From an uncultured Loktanella sp. (GTDB taxonomy: Bacteria; Pseudomonadota; Alphaproteobacteria; Rhodobacterales; Rhodobacteraceae), in NCBI GenBank assembly GCA_913061335.1, contig CAJXTP010000028.1, positions 1 through 19,026 of the forward strand: a stretch of DNA of 19,026 nt, given 5' to 3'. A model generated the notes under the pieces. It was not told the origin of the DNA. It worked only from the letters and a program-made list of their open reading frames with translations, and searched no databases. This document shows, piece after piece, positions 15,078-19,026 of this stretch. How positions within the stretch are numbered: position 1 is the first letter of the stretch; every line of letters starts with the position of its first letter. Made by a program: the position numbers and the translations under genes.

Positions 15078-15128
15078 TTGAGTGCGACAAGCTGTTCCAT
15101 AGTTACGCCGTGTGAGATAGTTCATCAA
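15078..15128. promoter_or_regulatory. Divergent regB / senC promoters sharing one -10 box
   Basis: For regB (minus): TTGATG (15128-15123), 17-base spacer, TAACTA (15105-15100), start near 15093. For senC (plus): TTGAGT (15078-15083), 16-base spacer, TAGTTA (15100-15105), start near 15112. Both use the same hexamer on opposite strands, so the two polymerases could not occupy it together. The arrangement lies in an 84-bp gap, where RegA autoregulation is known in relatives. I could not place a convincing RegA operator by eye. Confidence 0.5.
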
Positions 15129-15152
15129 TGCAGCCAATTGGAAAGGGTTCAA

Positions 15153-15761
15153 ATGTCAAAAATCATTGCAATTGGAGCAACTGTAACCGTGGTGGCTTTG
15201 ATCGGAGGAACGTTTGCGATTACCAAATTGCGCACGCCGACGATGGCTGATTGTAGCGCCAGCGCTGTCGGTGGTGCCACAATTGGCGGGCCGTTCGAGC
15301 TTGTGGATGAAACCGGACGCACGGTGACGGACGCTGATATTATCACCAAGCCGACGCTGATCTATTTTGGCTATACGTTCTGCCCTGATGTGTGTCCGCT
15401 TGATGTCGCGCGTAATGCCGCAGTGGTTGATATATTGACCGAGCGAGGGGTCGATGTGGCGTCTGTGTTCATCACCATTGATCCAGCGCGCGACACACCA
15501 GAAATCGTGGGTGACTACACCGATAACTTCCATCCAGATATGATCGGGCTGACCGGATCAGACGCACAGGTCGCCGCCGCATCCAAGACGTATCGCACGT
15601 TTTATTCCAAGGCCGATGACGATCCTGAATATTACCTGATGCAACATTCAACGTTCACTTATCTGACATTCCCCGACCAAGGATTCGTTGAGTTTTTCCG
15701 ACAAATTGACAGCCCCGAAAAAGTGGCCGATGCTGTGGCATGTTTTACTGCGGCAACGTGA
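15153..15761 (+). CDS. senC: SenC/PrrC, SCO1-family copper chaperone
   Basis: Membrane-anchored periplasmic SCO1/SenC protein that delivers copper to the CuA or CuB site of cytochrome oxidases; in the Reg/Prr system it links oxidase function to RegB signalling. The product is 202 residues with an N-terminal membrane anchor (about 4-24). The thioredoxin-like fold carries the copper ligands in FGYTFCPDVCPLD (Cys77, Cys81) and His165 in MQHSTFTYL, with ITIDPARDTPE (107-117) typical of the family. The ATG at 15153 has GAAAGGG five bases upstream; an upstream in-frame ATG would lie in the promoter region. regA follows after 62 bp on the same strand. Confidence 0.95.
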   Translation: MSKIIAIGATVTVVALIGGTFAITKLRTPTMADCSASAVGGATIGGPFELVDETGRTVTDADIITKPTLIYFGYTFCPDVCPLDVARNAAVVDILTERGVDVASVFITIDPARDTPEIVGDYTDNFHPDMIGLTGSDAQVAAASKTYRTFYSKADDDPEYYLMQHSTFTYLTFPDQGFVEFFRQIDSPEKVADAVACFTAAT

Positions 15762-15823
15762 TAAGTTGACCATGCTGGATCACATGCTACTTGGTTGAGT
15801 AACCGAACAGGAGTTCTGGCGCG

Positions 15824-16375
15824 ATGGACATGACTGATCTGAAACTTGGGGATGATCCGTCCTTGTTGTTGCTTGACGACGACGAAGCATTTCTTAAGCG
15901 ACTTGCCAAAGCGATGGAAAAGCGCGGATTTTCGGTTGAAACTGCGGGATCTGTTGCGGCTGGTAAGGCGATTGCGACGGCCCGCCCTCCTGCATATGCG
16001 GTGTGTGATTTGCGGCTTGGTGATGGCAATGGACTGGACGTCGTCGAAGTGCTGCGCGAACGCCGTCCTGACGCGCGGATCGTGGTTTTGACAGGATACG
16101 GCGCAATTGCCACGGCGGTTGCTGCGGTTAAAATCGGTGCCACAGACTATTTAGCAAAACCTGCTGACGCGACTGACATAACGAACGCGCTGTTGGCGCA
16201 AGAGGGCGAGATGCCGCCTCCGCCAGAAAACCCAATGAGCGCGGATCGCGTACGCTGGGAACACATTCAGCGTGTGTTTGAGATGTGCGACAGGAATGTA
16301 TCCGAAACCGCCCGCCGTCTTAGTATGCACCGCCGTACATTGCAGCGCATCTTGGCAAAACGAAGCCCGCGTTAG
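15824..16375 (+). CDS. regA: RegA/PrrA, redox response regulator
   Basis: DNA-binding response regulator phosphorylated by RegB; in Rhodobacterales it controls respiration, carbon and nitrogen fixation and, where present, photosynthesis genes. The product is 183 residues. The receiver domain (about 12-130) has the acidic pocket LLDDDE and phospho-acceptor Asp62 in VCDLRLGDG, conserved Thr in VLTGYGA, and Lys in YLAKPAD. A proline linker (PPPPEN, about 131-136) leads to a Fis-type helix-turn-helix NVSETARRLSMHRRTLQRIL at the C-terminus. AGGAG lies ten bases before the ATG at 15824; a second ATG two codons in is possible. A small hairpin (GGTT-GAGT-AACC) sits just before the ribosome-binding site. 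It is probably co-transcribed with senC, since the gap holds no convincing full promoter. Confidence 0.96.
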   Translation: MDMTDLKLGDDPSLLLLDDDEAFLKRLAKAMEKRGFSVETAGSVAAGKAIATARPPAYAVCDLRLGDGNGLDVVEVLRERRPDARIVVLTGYGAIATAVAAVKIGATDYLAKPADATDITNALLAQEGEMPPPPENPMSADRVRWEHIQRVFEMCDRNVSETARRLSMHRRTLQRILAKRSPR

Positions 16376-16378
16376 GTT

Positions 16379-16879
16379 TTACAGCAACAGTTTCTTGCGA
16401 GTGCGGGTCACTGGCGTGCCATCTGACAACGGCAGATTTGGGATTTCGGTGTAATCCATGAACCCGAGCCCGCCATAGTATTTCAGCCCACCGACATTAT
16501 CCGCCCTGATAGTTGCATCAATAGTTTGCACGCCAGCCGCAATCGCAGCACGACGCGTGGCAGACCACAGCTTTTGCCCAATCCCCAGCTGGCCTCGATC
16601 AAGTGCGACGAATGATGCGATGATCGCCCAACCGTCTGGCATCGGATCATCGGGGTTTGTTTGCCAACCAAGAAACTGAAACCCTGACAGCTGCCCGTTT
16701 GTGATCGCGACTTGCACACTAACCACCCCTTTGGGCGCAATGTAGTGATCGCGCATCTCGTCAGCGGTCATCGGTGTCTGATGTGCAGTTGTGCCGCCAG
16801 CAGCGATAATGCTGTTCAACAGCAAAGCCATTTGTGGTGCGTCGCCAGAAACAGCAGGGCGGATACGTGTGTTGATCAT
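16379..16879 (-). CDS. GNAT-family N-acetyltransferase
   Basis: 166-residue single-domain GNAT protein, likely cytoplasmic, that would transfer an acetyl group from acetyl-CoA to an unknown amine. Visible: N-terminal strand IRPAVSGDAPQMALLLNSI, the acetyl-CoA loop VALDRGQLGIGQKLW (91-105, slightly off the R/Q-x-x-G-x-G/A pattern), and the C-terminal ADNVGGLKYYGGLGF (126-140), which is the usual N-x-x-G-x-x-x-Y segment. The start overlaps the upstream HD-domain gene as ATGA, so the two are translated together. The stop lies 3 bp from the regA stop in convergent orientation. Substrate unknown. Confidence 0.88.
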   Translation of the reverse strand: MINTRIRPAVSGDAPQMALLLNSIIAAGGTTAHQTPMTADEMRDHYIAPKGVVSVQVAITNGQLSGFQFLGWQTNPDDPMPDGWAIIASFVALDRGQLGIGQKLWSATRRAAIAAGVQTIDATIRADNVGGLKYYGGLGFMDYTEIPNLPLSDGTPVTRTRKKLLL

Positions 16880-17466
16880 AATCTATCCATCAGGTTCGCG
16901 TGACGGGCTGTGAAATCATTACGGACCTCAACAGGCGGGCGCAATCGAATTTCAAGCGTGTTTGCCAAGTTAGGGTCTATTTTTCCAAAGAACTTATCAG
17001 CCTCGGCTGCCGTAAATCCGGCGATTTGAACGGCCTCAAGCCACGCTGAAATCTTATCGGCCTTCTTGATTTGCTTCTTGATCGCGACAGGCAATTGCGC
17101 GGGCAGGCCGAACCGGATGTGGATTGCGGCCATCAAGCGGTCGTCAAGCACGCCGTAATCAGGGCCAACCGCGGCCTTTACGGGGCTGATCATGTCGCCA
17201 ATCACGTATTCCGGTGCGTCGTGCAGAAGTGCCGCGAGCTGCCATTTGATTGGCGCTGATGGGTTCTGTGCGGTGAAAATATCGGTCACCAAAAGCGAAT
17301 GTTCAGCCACGGAATAGGCGTAGTCCCCAATCGTCTGCCCGTTCCAGCGCGCCACAAATGCAAGGCCATGCGCGATGTCTTCGACTTCAATATCCATTGG
17401 CGTCGGGTCCAGCAGATCAAGCCTGCGACCCGATAACATACGCTGCCATGCGCGCGGCTGTTTCAT
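16876..17466 (-). CDS. HD-domain phosphohydrolase, YfbR (5'-deoxynucleotidase)-like
   Basis: 196-residue HD-superfamily metal-dependent phosphohydrolase. Metal-binding residues can be seen in AHGLAFVARWNGQT (His33), YSVAEHSLLVTD (His56) and ALLHDAPEYVIGD (His82-Asp83), followed by ISPVKAA, the pattern of YfbR-type 5'-nucleotidases acting on deoxynucleoside monophosphates. The ATG at 17466 is preferred over one six codons earlier because GAGGT lies five bases upstream. It is followed by the GNAT gene with an ATGA overlap. It is divergent from ahcY across 78 bp. The exact substrate is inferred from fold only. Confidence 0.87.
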   Translation of the reverse strand: MKQPRAWQRMLSGRRLDLLDPTPMDIEVEDIAHGLAFVARWNGQTIGDYAYSVAEHSLLVTDIFTAQNPSAPIKWQLAALLHDAPEYVIGDMISPVKAAVGPDYGVLDDRLMAAIHIRFGLPAQLPVAIKKQIKKADKISAWLEAVQIAGFTAAEADKFFGKIDPNLANTLEIRLRPPVEVRNDFTARHANLMDRL

Positions 17467-17483
17467 ATGTGACCTCGTGACCA

Positions 17484-17512
17484 TTGTCGTGGGGGGGTTG
17501 CGGTGCTAAATG
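17484..17512 (+). promoter_or_regulatory. Predicted promoter of ahcY
   Basis: TTGTCG (17484-17489), a 17-base spacer containing a run of seven G, then TAAATG (17507-17512). Transcription would start near 17519, leaving a leader of about 26 bases. The match is moderate and unsupported by other data. Confidence 0.4.
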
Positions 17513-17544
17513 CCCCGACAACCAGATGAAAAAGGATGTGCCAG

Positions 17545-18933
17545 ATGGCAACGGATTATATTGTAAAAGATATCGCATTGGCAGGCTTTGGCCGCAAGGA
17601 GCTCGATATCGCGGAAACCGAAATGCCGGGGCTGATGTCGCTTCGCACGGAGTTCGGTGAGGCTAAGCCGCTGGCTGGGTCACGTATCGTTGGATCGCTG
17701 CATATGACGATCCAGACGGCGGTTCTGATTGAAACGCTTGTTGCGCTTGGTGCTGACGTGCGCTGGGCGTCTTGCAATATTTTCTCGACCCAAGACCATG
17801 CCGCTGCTGCAATTGCTGAATCTGGTGTGCCCGTGTTTGCGATCAAGGGTCAGTCGCTGACCGAGCATTGGGATTACTTGGATCGCTCGTTCATGTTCCC
17901 CGAAGGCGCAAACTTGATCCTTGATGATGGTGGCGATGCGACGCTGTACATCCTTTTGGGTGCCCGTATGGAAGCTGGCGAAGATGTGCTGGCTGTGCCA
18001 ACATCTGAAGAAGAAGAAGCGATCAAGGTTCAGATTAAGAAACGTATCGCCGAGACACCGGGTTGGTTTGCGAAAACCAAGGCGGCGATTTTGGGTGTGT
18101 CCGAGGAAACAACTACTGGCGTGCACCGTCTGTACGATCTGCATAAAAACGGCCAACTGCCGTTCCCTGCGATCAACGTGAATGACAGCGTGACCAAGTC
18201 GAAATTCGACAACAAATACGGCTGTAAGGAATCCCTCGTTGACGGCATCCGCCGCGCGACTGACACGATGATGGCCGGTAAGGTTGCTGTCGTATGTGGT
18301 TACGGCGATGTTGGCAAAGGCTCGTCCGCGTCTTTGTCTGGTGCTGGTGCCCGCGTGAAGGTCACTGAGGTTGATCCAATCTGCGCGTTGCAGGCTGCGA
18401 TGGACGGTTTCGAGGTCGTGTTGTTAGAGGACGTCGTGGAAACCGCTGATATTTTCATCACCACAACTGGCAACAAAGACGTCATTCGCATCGAGCATAT
18501 GCGCAAGATGAAAGACATGGCGATTGTCGGGAACATTGGCCACTTTGATAACGAAATTCAGGTCGCGTCCCTAAAGAACCACAAGTGGACGAACATCAAA
18601 GAACAAGTCGACATGATCGAAATGCCATCTGGCAGCCGCTTGATCTTGCTGTCCGAGGGCCGTCTATTGAACCTTGGCAACGCAACTGGCCACCCATCGT
18701 TTGTGATGTCCGCGTCGTTCACCAATCAGGTGTTGGCGCAAATGGAATTGTGGATGAAGGGCGACGAATATCAGCCTGGCGTTTACATTCTGCCCAAGCA
18801 TTTGGACGAAAAAGTCGCGCGTCTGCACCTTGACCGTATTGGCGTAAAGCTGTCCAAGCTGAACACAGAACAGGCTGATTATATTGGCGTTTCCGTCGAT
18901 GGCCCGTTTAAGCCAGAGCACTACCGCTACTAA
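17545..18933 (+). CDS. ahcY: Adenosylhomocysteinase (S-adenosylhomocysteine hydrolase)
   Basis: NAD-dependent cytoplasmic enzyme that splits S-adenosylhomocysteine into adenosine and homocysteine, relieving product inhibition of methyltransferases and feeding methionine regeneration. The product is 462 residues, the bacterial long form with an insertion around 144-183 relative to the human enzyme. Visible: GSLHMTIQTAVLIETL (50-65), WASCNIFSTQDHAAAAI (74-90), NVNDSVTKSKFDNKYGC (211-227) with substrate and catalytic residues, NAD-binding GYGDVGKGSS (252-261), and the C-terminal KPEHYRY that reaches into the neighbouring subunit's NAD site. The ATG at 17545 is chosen over one at 17536 because AAAGGA lies directly before the latter and about nine bases before the former, and MATDYIVKDI is the normal N-terminus. 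Confidence 0.98.
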   Translation: MATDYIVKDIALAGFGRKELDIAETEMPGLMSLRTEFGEAKPLAGSRIVGSLHMTIQTAVLIETLVALGADVRWASCNIFSTQDHAAAAIAESGVPVFAIKGQSLTEHWDYLDRSFMFPEGANLILDDGGDATLYILLGARMEAGEDVLAVPTSEEEEAIKVQIKKRIAETPGWFAKTKAAILGVSEETTTGVHRLYDLHKNGQLPFPAINVNDSVTKSKFDNKYGCKESLVDGIRRATDTMMAGKVAVVCGYGDVGKGSSASLSGAGARVKVTEVDPICALQAAMDGFEVVLLEDVVETADIFITTTGNKDVIRIEHMRKMKDMAIVGNIGHFDNEIQVASLKNHKWTNIKEQVDMIEMPSGSRLILLSEGRLLNLGNATGHPSFVMSASFTNQVLAQMELWMKGDEYQPGVYILPKHLDEKVARLHLDRIGVKLSKLNTEQADYIGVSVDGPFKPEHYRY

Positions 18934-18960
18934 GCGCGTGGCAGGTAATAGGCAAAAACC

Positions 18961-18998
18961 AACGAAGCGCGCCCGGATTTTGGGCGCGCTTTTTCGTT
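18961..18998 (+). terminator. Rho-independent terminator of ahcY
   Basis: A perfect 9-bp GC-rich stem, AGCGCGCCC (18966-18974) and GGGCGCGCT (18982-18990), closes a 7-base loop and is followed by TTTT. Flanking AACGA and TCGTT could extend the stem. On the minus strand the T-tract is missing, so it serves ahcY. The remaining bases to 19026 show no feature. Confidence 0.92.
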
Positions 18999-19026
18999 TG
19001 GCTGGGCTGGCATTGCTTTGGGCGAT

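Noticed and set aside
17490..17530. Hairpin GGTTG-CGG ... CCG-A-CAACC before ahcY as a possible SAH or SAM riboswitch
   Set aside because: It overlaps the predicted promoter, so most of it would not be transcribed. The likely leader is only about 26 bases, and the sequence does not show the conserved core of the SAH, SAM-II or SAM/SAH classes that I know.

Overview
The window looks like a chromosomal segment of a marine-type alphaproteobacterium of the Rhodobacterales (Roseobacter group). The evidence is the divergent regB / senC-regA redox regulon, an alpha-type AddAB pair, a kinase-less DivL-like PAS protein next to tsaE, and ahcY close to regA. Assignment to order is fairly safe; genus is not resolved. 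No phage, IS element, CRISPR array, rRNA or tRNA was seen. The first 45 bases are not biological: they are an Illumina Nextera i5-side adapter including its 8-base index, so genomic sequence starts at 46.

Layout. From 46 to 15068 all genes lie on the minus strand. Read in transcription order they are regB (redox sensor kinase), a DivL-like PAS protein, tsaE (tRNA t6A ATPase), amgK and murU (cell-wall MurNAc recycling), addB and addA (double-strand-break helicase-nuclease), trxA, then hslV, a ten-helix membrane protein, hslU, and a small membrane protein cut off by the contig end. Many junctions are ATGA, TAATG or 8-bp overlaps, so tsaE-amgK-murU-addB-addA and hslV-membrane protein-hslU-small protein behave as tightly coupled units. 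trxA has its own predicted promoter overlapping the addA stop codon and a clear intrinsic terminator. hslV then restarts from a predicted heat-shock (RpoH-type) promoter.

From 15153 to 16375 the plus strand carries senC (prrC) and regA (prrA), divergent from regB across 84 bp. Predicted promoters for the two directions share one -10 hexamer. A short minus-strand pair (HD-domain phosphohydrolase, then a GNAT acetyltransferase) converges on regA with 3 bp between stop codons. ahcY follows on the plus strand with a strong terminator near the right end.

How it fits together. RegB/SenC/RegA is the global redox switch of this group. The DivL-like protein would feed the CckA-ChpT-CtrA phosphorelay, and a perfect CtrA full site (TTAA-N7-TTAAC) sits 47 bp upstream of its start. 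That suggests feedback by CtrA on divL and possibly on the downstream wall-recycling and recombination genes. The hslVU cluster is a proteostasis unit with two membrane proteins of unknown function embedded in it. The most interesting points are the CtrA-divL link, the membrane protein wedged between hslV and hslU, the shared -10 box of regB/senC, and the adapter contamination.
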